Below are positions 15,869 to 25,410 of a stretch of DNA of 45,318 nt, piece by piece. Origin of the DNA: JBOFZL01 sp051655155 (lineage in GTDB: Bacteria; Bacillota; Clostridia; Peptostreptococcales; Filifactoraceae); the NCBI GenBank assembly GCA_051655155.1, contig JBOFZL010000075.1:1-45318 (forward strand), written 5' to 3'. The translations under genes were made by a program, and so were the position numbers. Below the pieces are notes generated by a model. That model saw only the letters and a list, made by a program, of their open reading frames with translations, had not been told where the DNA came from and searched no databases. Each line of letters opens with the position of its first letter. Positions within the stretch are counted from its first letter, which is position 1.

Positions 15869-17221
15869 ATGTGCGGAGTTATAGGAGTATATGGAGAAAA
15901 AAATAATGTGGCACGCAAACTTTTCTATGGGCTTAACTCACTTCAACATAGAGGGCAAGAGAGTTGTGGTATAGTGGTTTCTGACTTTGAATCAGTAACT
16001 AAAAAAGTAGGAATGGGTCTCGTGATGGATGTACTGAAAGAAGATGTTCTTGAGAGTGTGAAGGGCTTTGTTGGAATTGGACATGTTAGATATTCCACTA
16101 CCGGAGGTTCTCATGATTTTAATTCACAACCTTTGTTGGGGTTTACAAAAGGTGAAAATATTTCTATTTCTCATAATGGCAATTTGATTAATTATCAACT
16201 TTTAAAAAGTAGGTTGGAAGAGGATGGGATGATTTTTCAGACGACAATAGATAGTGAAGTTATTTTATATCTTATTTCTAGGTACTATAAGGATAATATC
16301 GTTGAGGCGATAAAAAAAACTATGAGTTATATACAAGGTGCTTATTCATTTTTAATTATGTTTAAGGATCAGTTAATTGCGGTTAGAGACCCTAATGGTT
16401 TCAGACCTTTGATTTTAGGTCATAATCAAGAAGATACTATAATTGCTTCTGAGAATGCAGCAATTGAGATTCTCGGTGGAAAGATTGATAGGGATCTTAA
16501 ACCAGGAGAGATTGTTGTTATTGACAAGGATGGAATACAAAGTTATATGTACGAAAAAACAGCAAAACATACTTTTTGTATATTTGAGCATGTATATTTT
16601 TCTAGGAATGATGCTATTGCTGATAAAACTAATGCTTATATGTTTAGATGGAGATCAGGAAAAATATTGTATAAAGAATCACCGTGTAAGGTAGATTTGG
16701 TTGTTCCTGTTCCTGATTCAGGCATTCCGTCTGCTATTGGATACTCTCAAGCGTCAGGCATTCCATTTGCAGAAGGGCTTGTTAAAAATAGATATATGGG
16801 AAGGACATTCATTAAGCCCACACAGGAGGAGAGGGAGATAGCTGTAAAGCTTAAACTTAATCCACTTATTAGTGTTGTTAAGGGAAAGAAGATTGTTCTT
16901 CTTGATGATTCTATTGTAAGAGGCACTACATCAAAAAATCTTATTCAAAATCTTAGAGACGCAGGAGCGGTGGAAGTTCATATGAGAATCACATCTCCAC
17001 CTGTAACTCATCCTTGCTATTTCGGAATAGATACAGCTAGTAGAAGAAATTTAATTGCAGCAAATTCATCGGTGGAGGATATTAGAGACATTATTGGGGC
17101 AGATTCTTTAGCGTATTTATCTAAGGAGGGTTTGTTGGCGGCAGCTAAAACCGATAAGGATAATTTTTGTAAGGCTTGTTTTGATGGTAATTATCCTATT
17201 GATCCTTGTGTTTTATTTTAG
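15869..17221 (+). CDS. purF: Amidophosphoribosyltransferase
   Basis: 450 residues. It starts MCGVIGVYG, so removal of Met exposes the catalytic Cys2 with no propeptide (as in the E. coli enzyme and unlike Bacillus PurF, which has one). N-terminal nucleophile glutaminase (LQHRGQESCG, GHVRYSTTGG, ISHNGNL) then a phosphoribosyltransferase domain with the PRPP loop IVLLDDSIVRGTTSKN near residue 345. Cys residues near the C-terminus (FCKACFDGNYPIDPC) match the Fe-S-binding PurF type. It makes phosphoribosylamine from PRPP and glutamine, the first step of the pathway. One base separates it from purC. Confidence 0.95.
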   Translation: MCGVIGVYGEKNNVARKLFYGLNSLQHRGQESCGIVVSDFESVTKKVGMGLVMDVLKEDVLESVKGFVGIGHVRYSTTGGSHDFNSQPLLGFTKGENISISHNGNLINYQLLKSRLEEDGMIFQTTIDSEVILYLISRYYKDNIVEAIKKTMSYIQGAYSFLIMFKDQLIAVRDPNGFRPLILGHNQEDTIIASENAAIEILGGKIDRDLKPGEIVVIDKDGIQSYMYEKTAKHTFCIFEHVYFSRNDAIADKTNAYMFRWRSGKILYKESPCKVDLVVPVPDSGIPSAIGYSQASGIPFAEGLVKNRYMGRTFIKPTQEEREIAVKLKLNPLISVVKGKKIVLLDDSIVRGTTSKNLIQNLRDAGAVEVHMRITSPPVTHPCYFGIDTASRRNLIAANSSVEDIRDIIGADSLAYLSKEGLLAAAKTDKDNFCKACFDGNYPIDPCVLF

Positions 17222-17234
17222 GGGGTGGATAGTA

Positions 17235-18275
17235 ATGAAAAAAATAAGCTATGAAGATTCGGGTGTAAATATTTTAGAGGGTAACAAGGCTGTTGAACTA
17301 ATGAAGGAAAGGGTAAGGGCAACTTATATCGAAGGAGTTGTAGGCGATATAGGATTATTTTCTGGAGGATTTTCTTTGAAAGACTTTCTCTATATGGAAG
17401 AACCAACTTTATTGGCTAGTACTGATGGAGTAGGAACAAAGTTGTTAGTAGGGCATATGATGGATAAACATGACACTTTGGGTATAGATCTTGTTGCAAT
17501 GTGTGTTAACGATTTAATATGTCAAGGAGCAAAACCTTTGTTTTTCTTAGATTATATTGCAACAGGCAGGGTTGACGCTGAAAAGATTAGAGATATAGTG
17601 GGAGGTATAGCGGATGGCTGTAAGACTTCAGGTTGTGCGCTAATTGGTGGTGAAACAGCAGAAATGCCAGGGTTATATGAAGAGAATGAATATGACCTAG
17701 GGGGATTTGCAGTTGGGATTGTTGATAGGAATAAGATTATTGATGGCTCAAAAATTGTAAAAGGTGATGTGATTATAGGACTTCAATCCAGTGGATTACA
17801 CTCGAACGGATATTCATTGGTAAGAAAGATATTTTTTGAAACGTTAGGTCTTAAAGTTACAGATAGATATATGGGAATGGAAGATTCAATAGGAGAAGTT
17901 ATGATTACTCCTACTAAACTTTATGTTAAGACTATTATGGATTTGATAGAAAAATTTGAGATAAAGGGCGTAGCGAATATTACAGGGGGAGGACTTATTG
18001 AAAATGTACCGAGAATATTACCTTCTGGATGTAAGGCTATTATCGACACTGATACATGGGAGTATCCTAAAATATTTAGAGTTATCAAGGCACTTAATAT
18101 TGTTGAAAGTCAAGAATTATATCGAAGCTTTAATATGGGGATTGGTATGGTTTTAGTAGTGTCAGACTCCATATCAAAAGATGTTTTGGATTTCATTAAT
18201 AATACCACTGATGATATAGGTTATATGATAGGAGCTATCGTTGAAGGTGAACAAGTATGTGTTCTAAACTATTAA
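17235..18275 (+). CDS. purM: AIR synthetase (FGAM cyclo-ligase)
   Basis: 346 residues from the ATG at 17235, which has GGGGGTGG just upstream; the longer frame from 17181 runs into purF and is rejected. Motifs: SYEDSGVNILEGN, the LLASTDGVGTKL ATP-site segment, IDLVAMCVNDLICQGAKPLFFLDY, GGETAEMPG and SSGLHSNGYSLVR, ending with GGGLIENVPR. It closes the imidazole ring using ATP. Confidence 0.95.
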   Translation: MKKISYEDSGVNILEGNKAVELMKERVRATYIEGVVGDIGLFSGGFSLKDFLYMEEPTLLASTDGVGTKLLVGHMMDKHDTLGIDLVAMCVNDLICQGAKPLFFLDYIATGRVDAEKIRDIVGGIADGCKTSGCALIGGETAEMPGLYEENEYDLGGFAVGIVDRNKIIDGSKIVKGDVIIGLQSSGLHSNGYSLVRKIFFETLGLKVTDRYMGMEDSIGEVMITPTKLYVKTIMDLIEKFEIKGVANITGGGLIENVPRILPSGCKAIIDTDTWEYPKIFRVIKALNIVESQELYRSFNMGIGMVLVVSDSISKDVLDFINNTTDDIGYMIGAIVEGEQVCVLNY

Positions 18276-18859
18276 GGTTAGCTGTGCTTATTTCAGGAGG
18301 AGGTACTAATCTTGAAAGTCTTATAAAGGCAAGTAAAGAAAAATTTTTCTTATCTGAAATCAAACTGGTTGTATCCAATAAAAAAGAAGCTTACGGACTG
18401 GAAAGAGCAAGAAACCATGGAATAGAATCTGTATATATAAAAGATGATAGATTATTACTTGAAACTTTGTTAGATAGAAATATAGACTTTGTGATTTTGG
18501 CAGGATATCTTAAGATCTTAGGCGAAGATATATTATCTAAGTATAAGAACAGAATAATTAATATTCATCCATCCTTATTACCAAATTATGGAGGACGGGG
18601 AATGTATGGAATTCATGTGCATAAGGCGGTTTTTTTAGCTGGAGAGCATGAAAGTGGAGCTACTGTCCATTATGTTACAAAAGATATTGATAAAGGAGAA
18701 ATAATAATTCAAAAAGCAGTGAACATAAGTGAATGTAAAAGCCCTAAGGAAGTTCAGGATAAAGTTTTGAAAATTGAATATGAAATTTTTAAGGAAGCTG
18801 TGTTAATTGTAGAGGAAGGGTGTATAAATGAAGAGAGCGTTAATCAGTGTTACAGATAA
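18257..18859 (+). CDS. purN: Phosphoribosylglycinamide formyltransferase
   Basis: 200 residues. ISGGGTNLESLIKA binds phosphate; NIHPSLLPNYGG, the His of HVHKAV and the ESGATVHYVTKDIDKGEIIIQ segment carry the catalytic Asn/His/Asp set. It formylates GAR with 10-formyl-THF. The start overlaps purM by 19 bases, with AAGGTGA upstream, indicating tight coupling. A GG insertion-like variation (YGGRGMYG instead of the common FPGxxA/Y) is seen near the active site and does not remove a catalytic residue. Confidence 0.93.
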   Translation: MCSKLLRLAVLISGGGTNLESLIKASKEKFFLSEIKLVVSNKKEAYGLERARNHGIESVYIKDDRLLLETLLDRNIDFVILAGYLKILGEDILSKYKNRIINIHPSLLPNYGGRGMYGIHVHKAVFLAGEHESGATVHYVTKDIDKGEIIIQKAVNISECKSPKEVQDKVLKIEYEIFKEAVLIVEEGCINEESVNQCYR

Positions 18860-20354
18860 GAGTGGTATTCTAGAATTTGCAAAAAAATTAGTGGACTTAG
18901 ATTATGAAATTATCTCAACAGGAGGAACTTTAAAGGTTCTTAGAGATTCAAATATTCCTGCTATTTCTGTAGAAGAAATTACAAAGTTTCCAGAAATTTT
19001 GGATGGAAGGGTAAAGACGCTTCATCCTAAGATACATGGTGGACTTTTATACATTCGTGATGATGATTGTCACCTTAATACTATATCAGAACATGATATC
19101 TCACCTATTGATATGATAGTAGTGAATCTTTATGATTTTGAAGGATTGCTTAAGGGTGGAAATCCTCATGATATTATGATTGAGAATATTGATATTGGAG
19201 GACCATCAATGATAAGGTCTGCTGCAAAAAACTACAAGGACGTACTTGTAGTAGTGGATGTTAACGACTATGATGAAATTTTAAGAAGAATAGAAGAAGA
19301 TGCTTTAGATGTAAATTTTAGAGAATGGTTGGCGATGAAGGGGTTTTGTGCAACTGCATACTACGACTCTATGATTTCAAGATATTTTATTAAGAATACA
19401 GGATTAGAAAGTGAAAAACTTACCCTAGGATTTAAGAAGGTAGAAACATTAAGATATGGGGAAAATCCACATCAAAATGCAGTCTTATATGATGATGGAT
19501 TTGTAGATTCCATATTGTCATCATATGTACAATTAAATGGGAAAAAGTTATCATTTAATAATTTAAATGACTTAAATAGTGGAATTGAACTTATTAAAGA
19601 GTTTGATATTAGCAAGGGAGAGTGCGCGGCTGTAGCTGTAAAGCATGCATCACCCTGTGGAGTAGCATTAGGAGAAAATGGATACGAAGCCTATAAAAAG
19701 GCTTATGAAGCTGATAAGCTATCAATATTTGGGGGAATTGTTGTTGTTAATTTTGAAATTGATGAGAAAATAGCAGAACTTATGAATGAGGTTTTCTTAG
19801 AAGTTATTGCTGCTCCTGGATATACTGTAGATGCAATTAGAATCTTAAAGGGAAAAAAGAATTTAAGGTTATTAGTTATAGACTTAGAAAAAATTATTGT
19901 AGATTTTAATATCAAGTATATAAGTGGAAAAGTACTTGTACAAGATACTGATAAAAACCAAAAAGAAGAGAAATTTGTAGTTACAAAAAAAGCTCCTAGT
20001 CAATCTGAACTTAGGGATTTAGAATTTGCTATGAAGGTGTGTAAGCACGTAAAATCTAATGGAATAGTTATAGCAAAAAATGAAGCTACTATCGCTATAG
20101 GAGGAGGGCAGACTTCAAGGATTTGGGCTTTGGAATCAGCTATAAATAATTATTCAGATAAGGATTTTTTTGGATGCGTGATGGCTTCAGATGCGTTTTT
20201 CCCATTTGGTGACTGTATAGAATTAGCAGGGAAAAAGGGTATTACATCTGTAATACAGCCTGGTGGAGCTGTGAGAGATCAAGAGTCAATAAGTTTGTGT
20301 GACGAAAAAAATATTTCGATGATATTTACTGGAATAAGGCATTTTAGACATTAA
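18828..20354 (+). CDS. purH: Bifunctional AICAR transformylase / IMP cyclohydrolase
   Basis: 508 residues. N-terminal cyclohydrolase: SVTDKSGILEFAK, STGGTLK, GRVKTLHPKIHGG, VVNLYDFE, ENIDIGGPSMIRSAAKN. C-terminal AICAR transformylase: LRYGENPHQNA, VAVKHASPCGVA (catalytic Lys-His), AIGGGQTSR, and the end GGAVRDQESISLCDEKNISMIFTGIRHFRH. It performs the last two steps to IMP. The start overlaps purN by 32 bases, an unusually long overlap even for this compact operon; AGAGGAAGGG just upstream serves as binding site. Confidence 0.95.
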   Translation: MKRALISVTDKSGILEFAKKLVDLDYEIISTGGTLKVLRDSNIPAISVEEITKFPEILDGRVKTLHPKIHGGLLYIRDDDCHLNTISEHDISPIDMIVVNLYDFEGLLKGGNPHDIMIENIDIGGPSMIRSAAKNYKDVLVVVDVNDYDEILRRIEEDALDVNFREWLAMKGFCATAYYDSMISRYFIKNTGLESEKLTLGFKKVETLRYGENPHQNAVLYDDGFVDSILSSYVQLNGKKLSFNNLNDLNSGIELIKEFDISKGECAAVAVKHASPCGVALGENGYEAYKKAYEADKLSIFGGIVVVNFEIDEKIAELMNEVFLEVIAAPGYTVDAIRILKGKKNLRLLVIDLEKIIVDFNIKYISGKVLVQDTDKNQKEEKFVVTKKAPSQSELRDLEFAMKVCKHVKSNGIVIAKNEATIAIGGGQTSRIWALESAINNYSDKDFFGCVMASDAFFPFGDCIELAGKKGITSVIQPGGAVRDQESISLCDEKNISMIFTGIRHFRH

Positions 20355-20401
20355 AAAACAGACATATTAATCTAACCTATTTGAATTTGTAGGAGGATAT
20401 G

Positions 20402-23400
20402 ATGAAAATACTTGTTATTGGAAATGGGGCACGGGAACATGCTATAGGTTATGCTCTTAATAAGAGTAAGAAAGTCTCAAAGCTATATTTTGCACCAGGG
20501 AATGGTGGGACTGTAGAACTTGGAGAGAATATAGAAATTGGAGCTAATGATATTGATAAACTATTGATATTTGCTTTAGAAAATTTGATAGATATTACTG
20601 TTGTTGGACCTGAAGAGCCATTGTGCTTGGGGATTGTTGATAAGTTTGAAGAAGCAGGGCTTAAGATTTTTGGACCAAGTAAAGCAGCGGCGAGATTAGA
20701 AGGCAGCAAGAACTTTGCAAAAGAATTTATGATTAGACACAATATACCTACTGCGCAATATTGTAGAGTGAATAGTTTAAGTGATGCAATAGCTAAGGCA
20801 AAGAATATCAGAAATAAATCACCATTTTTGAAGGTGGTACTCAAAGCAGATGGTCTTTGTCAAGGGAAGGGTGTAATCATTGCAGAGAGTGATAGGCAAA
20901 TTGAAGAGTTTTGTAAGGCAGTGTTAGAGGAAAGGGTATTTGGAGTTTGCGATTTGTTAGTGGAGGAGTTTCTAGAAGGGTTTGAGGTTTCTTTCCTTTG
21001 CTTTGTTGATAATAATACAATTGTTCCTATGCCTACCGTAAGAGACCATAAAAAAGCATATGATGGAGAGAAAGGACCTAATACAGGAGGAATGGGTACA
21101 TATAGTCCTAATTCTCAGGCAGATATTTATCATGATGAGATAATTAAATTGGTTGCAGAACCATTTTTAAAAGGAATAAAAAAGGATAAGTTGGATTTTA
21201 GAGGTGTTATTTTCTTTGGGATTATGATCACTGAGCATGGAATTAAGGTTCTGGAATTTAATACTCGATTTGGTGATCCTGAAACTCAATCTATTATATT
21301 AAGGATGGAATCAGACATATTTCAAGTGTTTGATAAAATAATCCAAGGTAAATTGGAAGAGGCAGAACTTAGATTTAATAATCAGAAAGTTATATCGGTT
21401 GTGTTGGCTTCTAAAGGTTATCCTAAAGCATATGAAAAGGGGCTTAAAATTACAGGTGTTGAAGATTCAAAAGTTGTTGTTTTTCATGGAGGTACGGAAA
21501 GAAAATTCGATGAGCTATTAACTAGTGGAGGGAGAGTAATGACTGTTTGTTATGCTCAAGATACTTTTGAATCAGCGTATGATAATGTTTATAGAGCAAT
21601 TGATAATATAAAATTTGAAGGGAAAGAGTATAGACGAGATATATCTCCTCTAGTTAACAGGATTTATGTAAAGAAAAAATCAAATTTTGATGTGGAATCC
21701 AGATCACTTATGGAAGAACTTAAAGAAAAACTTAAGATAGATTTGAAATCAGTGAAAATTTATCAAAGATATGACATAGAAAATATATCCAAGAAAGAGA
21801 TACTTAAGATTTCAGATTTAATATTAAGTGAAAGCCCTGTTGATGATATTTACATGTTTGAAGATGCATTTGAATTACAAAAGACAATGCAGAATCCTCT
21901 TGTTATTCAATATCATCAAGGGCAGTTTGATCAAAGAAAACAAGGTTTGATAGACGGAATAACTGTTGCGTTAGAAAGAGAGGATATTATAGCAAAATAT
22001 GCTCGCGTTATAGAATTTACAGGTGATTTAAATACTGAAGATATGAAAAAAATTGAGGCTTATCTAATTAATCCTGTAGATCAAGAAAAAGGAAAGTTTT
22101 TAGAGGTTCCTACTACTCTTAAAGAAGAGTATGTGGTTAATGTTCAGGAAAATTTTTATGAAGGGTTTATATCTTGGAATAAACATCAATTAAGTGATTT
22201 TATTTGTAAGAAAGGTCTAGCTCTGAATATAGAAGATTTAAAGATAATTCAGGAATATTTTATATTAGAAAATAGAGAACCATCAGAAACGGAAATAGCT
22301 ATGATTGATACCTATTGGTCTGATCACTGTAGACATACTACTTTTAATACAGATATTGTTAGTGTAAGTTTTCATAAAACATCAAATGAACTAGATAAAA
22401 CAATCAAAAAAACATTTGAAGACTACAAAATGTCTAGAAATCAACTAAAAAGGACAGAGAACATGAGTCTGATGGATTTGGCTACTATCGTTCAGCGGAA
22501 AATGAGAAGCGAAGGACTCTTAGATGACTTGGAGATATCTAGTGAAATTAATGCTTGTTCAATAAAGATTAAGGCTCGAATAGATGATAGAGTTGAAGAT
22601 TATTTGTTGATGTTCAAGAATGAAACTCATAATCATCCCACAGAAATAGAACCATTCGGAGGTGCATCTACCTGTTTAGGAGGTGCTATAAGAGATCCTT
22701 TATCTGGTCGTTCATACGTGTATCAAGCAATGAGGATTACAGGTTCAGCTGATCCAAGAGAGCCATTGGAAGATACTTTAGATGGCAAATTGCCTCAAAG
22801 ACAAATCACCTTACAGGCAGCAAAGGGTTATAGTTCTTATGGAAATCAAATAGGTATAGCCACAGGTTTAGTAGATGAAGTATATCATCCTAATTTCAAA
22901 GCTAAGCGTATGGAAGTAGGGGCAGTGATTGGAGCAGTGCCTATGGAGAATGTAAGAAGAGAAGAAGCGGTATGTGGAGATGTTGTGCTACTAATTGGTG
23001 GAAGAACAGGTAGAGATGGAGTGGGTGGAGCTACAGGCTCATCTAAGGAGCATACTCAAGAATCAATCATTATATCATCTGCAGAAGTTCAAAAAGGTAA
23101 CGCACCAATGGAGAGACGGTTACAAAGATTATTTAGGAATCCTGTTGTTTCAAAATTGATAAAAAAGTGTAATGACTTTGGAGCAGGAGGGATAAGCGTT
23201 GCTATAGGAGAATTGGCAGACTCGTTGGAAATACGACTTGAGAGTGTTCCGCTAAAATATAGAGATCTTACACCTAGAGAAATTGCTATATCAGAATCTC
23301 AGGAGAGAATGGCTGTAGTAATTGAAAAGAAAGATATGGATACATTCTTTGATTTTTGTCACAGTGAAAATTTAGAAGTAACATATGTTGCTGATGTTAC

Positions 23401-25339
23401 AGATACAAATAGACTGGTTATGAGATATAAGGATTTGACAATAGTAGATATTTCACGAGACTTTCTTAACTCTAATGGAGCTAAAAGAAAACAGGAAGTG
23501 ATAATAGAAAAATCACAAAAAATCGAATTTTTTGATAAAAATAAGAAATTTACTTCCATTGAAAATAAATTGATGGCCACTATGAAAGATTTGAATATAG
23601 GTAGCAAGAAATGGCTTATAGAACGATTTGATTCATCTATAGGAAGAAATACAGTTTTACAACCATTAGGCGGGAAAAATCAAATAACACCTATACAGTC
23701 TATGGTGGCAACTATTCCAAGCATAAGTGGAATTGGATATACAGCTAGTTTGATGAGCTATGGTTATAATCCATATTTAAGTTTAGAAAGTCCGTTCTTA
23801 GGAGGATACTATGCTGTAATAGAATCTCTATGCAAAATAGCAGCTTCAGGCGCAAATTCTTTGAGTGCAAGATTATCCTTTCAAGAATATTTTGAGAAAT
23901 TAGGAAATGATCCACATAAATGGAGTAAGCCTTTAGAAGCGTTACTTGGGGCATATAAGGCGACAAGTGAGCTTAACGTACCTCCAATTGGTGGGAAAGA
24001 TTCTATGTCTGGAACTTTTAAAGATATGAATGTGCCTCCAACTCTAATATCTTTTGCTGTTGCTACAGAAGATGTTGAAACGATTATTTCTCCTGAACTT
24101 AAGGGAGGGAAAAAATTAGGTTTAATACTTACAAAAACTTTAGATGACATGACCTTAGATATAGAAGAGTTTAAAGCGAATTTAAAAATTCTTCGTAGGG
24201 AAATTTTGAATAAAAACATAGTTTCTGCTTATGGAATAAACCACAAAGGCTTATTGCCGATGGTTATGGAAATGAGTTTTGGTAATGATTGTAATTTCGA
24301 TATTAATATTGATAATGATCTTCTTTTTACGCCAAGATACGGAAATTTTATAGTAGAATATACAGAAGATGTGGAAGGAATTAGAAAAATTGGTAGTTCA
24401 AATTATGATGGAGAAACTTTAGTTAATGGAATTAAGCTTGATGCACCTAGTTTAAAATCCACATATTTAAATGTGCTTACAGAAATATTTAGCCAAGAAA
24501 AGATTAAATCAACAATTTTGCCGAAGGGGACCATAGTAAATAAAATTTTTAAGTCTAAAAATCCAGTTAAAGTTCCCCAAGCTCTAATAGCTGTATTTCC
24601 AGGTTCTAATTGCGAGTATGATTCGCAGAAGGCATTTGAAATTGCAGGTGCTAAGGTTGAAACATTTGTATTTAATAATCTAACAGTTAAAGATATTAAA
24701 CTTTCTATCGACAAATTTGCTAAAAAAATAAAAGAATCACAAATTTTATTTATACCTGGTGGATTTAGCCTTTCAGATGAACCAGATGGCTCAGGTAAGT
24801 TTATAGCTGCTGTCTTAATGAATAAAAAAATTAAGAAGGCCATAGAATATCTTTTAGAAGAAACTGATGGTTTGATAATAGGAATATGTAATGGATTTCA
24901 AGCACTTATAAAAACCGGACTTTTGCCATATGGTAAAATTCAAAAGGTTAAAGATACTGATCCAACACTAACATATAATGAAATAGGTCGTCACATTGCA
25001 AGAATGGTTGACACAAAACTAGTTTCAAATAATTCTCCTTGGCTATTAAAATTAAATACAGATGAAATATATAAGATTCCTATTTCTCACGGAGAAGGAA
25101 GATTTGTATGTGATGAAAAAACTTTTAAGATGTTAGAAGAAAATAATCAAATTGCTTTTATGTATATGGATAATCCTAATGGATCAGATTATTCAATAGA
25201 AGGAATAGTAAGTCCTTGTGGAAGAATACTAGGGAAAATGGGTCATTCAGAGCGACTAGATCAGCTACTATATAAAAATATTCCAGACAAAATAGAACAA
25301 AATATATTTTTAGCGGGAGTAGAATATTTTAAAAAATAA
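20402..25339 (+). CDS. purDL: PurD-PurL fusion: GAR synthetase plus FGAM synthase
   Basis: About 1645 residues in one uninterrupted frame. Residues 1-415 are PurD (ILVIGNGAREHAI, GPEEPLCLGIVD, KADGLCQGKGV, TGGMGTYSP, LEFNTRFGDPETQ), an ATP-grasp enzyme joining glycine to phosphoribosylamine. From about 422 a complete large-type PurL follows with almost no linker (RIYVKKK-SNFDVESRSLMEE): TYWSDHCRHTTF, NETHNHPTEIEPFGGASTCL near 740, two AIR-synthetase-like halves, and a C-terminal class I glutaminase (catalytic Cys of GICNGFQ near 1494, SHGEGRF near 1561). PurL amidates FGAR. AGGAGG at 20391 best fits the second of two tandem ATGs. Last gene of the pur operon. A compensated frameshift or sequence error joining two genes is unlikely because no internal start or stop is seen at the junction. 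Confidence 0.92.
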   Translation: MKILVIGNGAREHAIGYALNKSKKVSKLYFAPGNGGTVELGENIEIGANDIDKLLIFALENLIDITVVGPEEPLCLGIVDKFEEAGLKIFGPSKAAARLEGSKNFAKEFMIRHNIPTAQYCRVNSLSDAIAKAKNIRNKSPFLKVVLKADGLCQGKGVIIAESDRQIEEFCKAVLEERVFGVCDLLVEEFLEGFEVSFLCFVDNNTIVPMPTVRDHKKAYDGEKGPNTGGMGTYSPNSQADIYHDEIIKLVAEPFLKGIKKDKLDFRGVIFFGIMITEHGIKVLEFNTRFGDPETQSIILRMESDIFQVFDKIIQGKLEEAELRFNNQKVISVVLASKGYPKAYEKGLKITGVEDSKVVVFHGGTERKFDELLTSGGRVMTVCYAQDTFESAYDNVYRAIDNIKFEGKEYRRDISPLVNRIYVKKKSNFDVESRSLMEELKEKLKIDLKSVKIYQRYDIENISKKEILKISDLILSESPVDDIYMFEDAFELQKTMQNPLVIQYHQGQFDQRKQGLIDGITVALEREDIIAKYARVIEFTGDLNTEDMKKIEAYLINPVDQEKGKFLEVPTTLKEEYVVNVQENFYEGFISWNKHQLSDFICKKGLALNIEDLKIIQEYFILENREPSETEIAMIDTYWSDHCRHTTFNTDIVSVSFHKTSNELDKTIKKTFEDYKMSRNQLKRTENMSLMDLATIVQRKMRSEGLLDDLEISSEINACSIKIKARIDDRVEDYLLMFKNETHNHPTEIEPFGGASTCLGGAIRDPLSGRSYVYQAMRITGSADPREPLEDTLDGKLPQRQITLQAAKGYSSYGNQIGIATGLVDEVYHPNFKAKRMEVGAVIGAVPMENVRREEAVCGDVVLLIGGRTGRDGVGGATGSSKEHTQESIIISSAEVQKGNAPMERRLQRLFRNPVVSKLIKKCNDFGAGGISVAIGELADSLEIRLESVPLKYRDLTPREIAISESQERMAVVIEKKDMDTFFDFCHSENLEVTYVADVTDTNRLVMRYKDLTIVDISRDFLNSNGAKRKQEVIIEKSQKIEFFDKNKKFTSIENKLMATMKDLNIGSKKWLIERFDSSIGRNTVLQPLGGKNQITPIQSMVATIPSISGIGYTASLMSYGYNPYLSLESPFLGGYYAVIESLCKIAASGANSLSARLSFQEYFEKLGNDPHKWSKPLEALLGAYKATSELNVPPIGGKDSMSGTFKDMNVPPTLISFAVATEDVETIISPELKGGKKLGLILTKTLDDMTLDIEEFKANLKILRREILNKNIVSAYGINHKGLLPMVMEMSFGNDCNFDINIDNDLLFTPRYGNFIVEYTEDVEGIRKIGSSNYDGETLVNGIKLDAPSLKSTYLNVLTEIFSQEKIKSTILPKGTIVNKIFKSKNPVKVPQALIAVFPGSNCEYDSQKAFEIAGAKVETFVFNNLTVKDIKLSIDKFAKKIKESQILFIPGGFSLSDEPDGSGKFIAAVLMNKKIKKAIEYLLEETDGLIIGICNGFQALIKTGLLPYGKIQKVKDTDPTLTYNEIGRHIARMVDTKLVSNNSPWLLKLNTDEIYKIPISHGEGRFVCDEKTFKMLEENNQIAFMYMDNPNGSDYSIEGIVSPCGRILGKMGHSERLDQLLYKNIPDKIEQNIFLAGVEYFKK

Positions 25340-25410
25340 GAACAACTATATAAGAGTGTAATCTCCCTATAAAATAATTTTTGTGTTACAATATTAAAGG
25401 AGGCGATGAA

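Noticed and set aside
17181..17234. Longer PurM start
   Set aside because: It would overlap purF by 41 bases and add a hydrophobic stretch not seen in PurM; the ATG at 17235 has a good binding site and family start.
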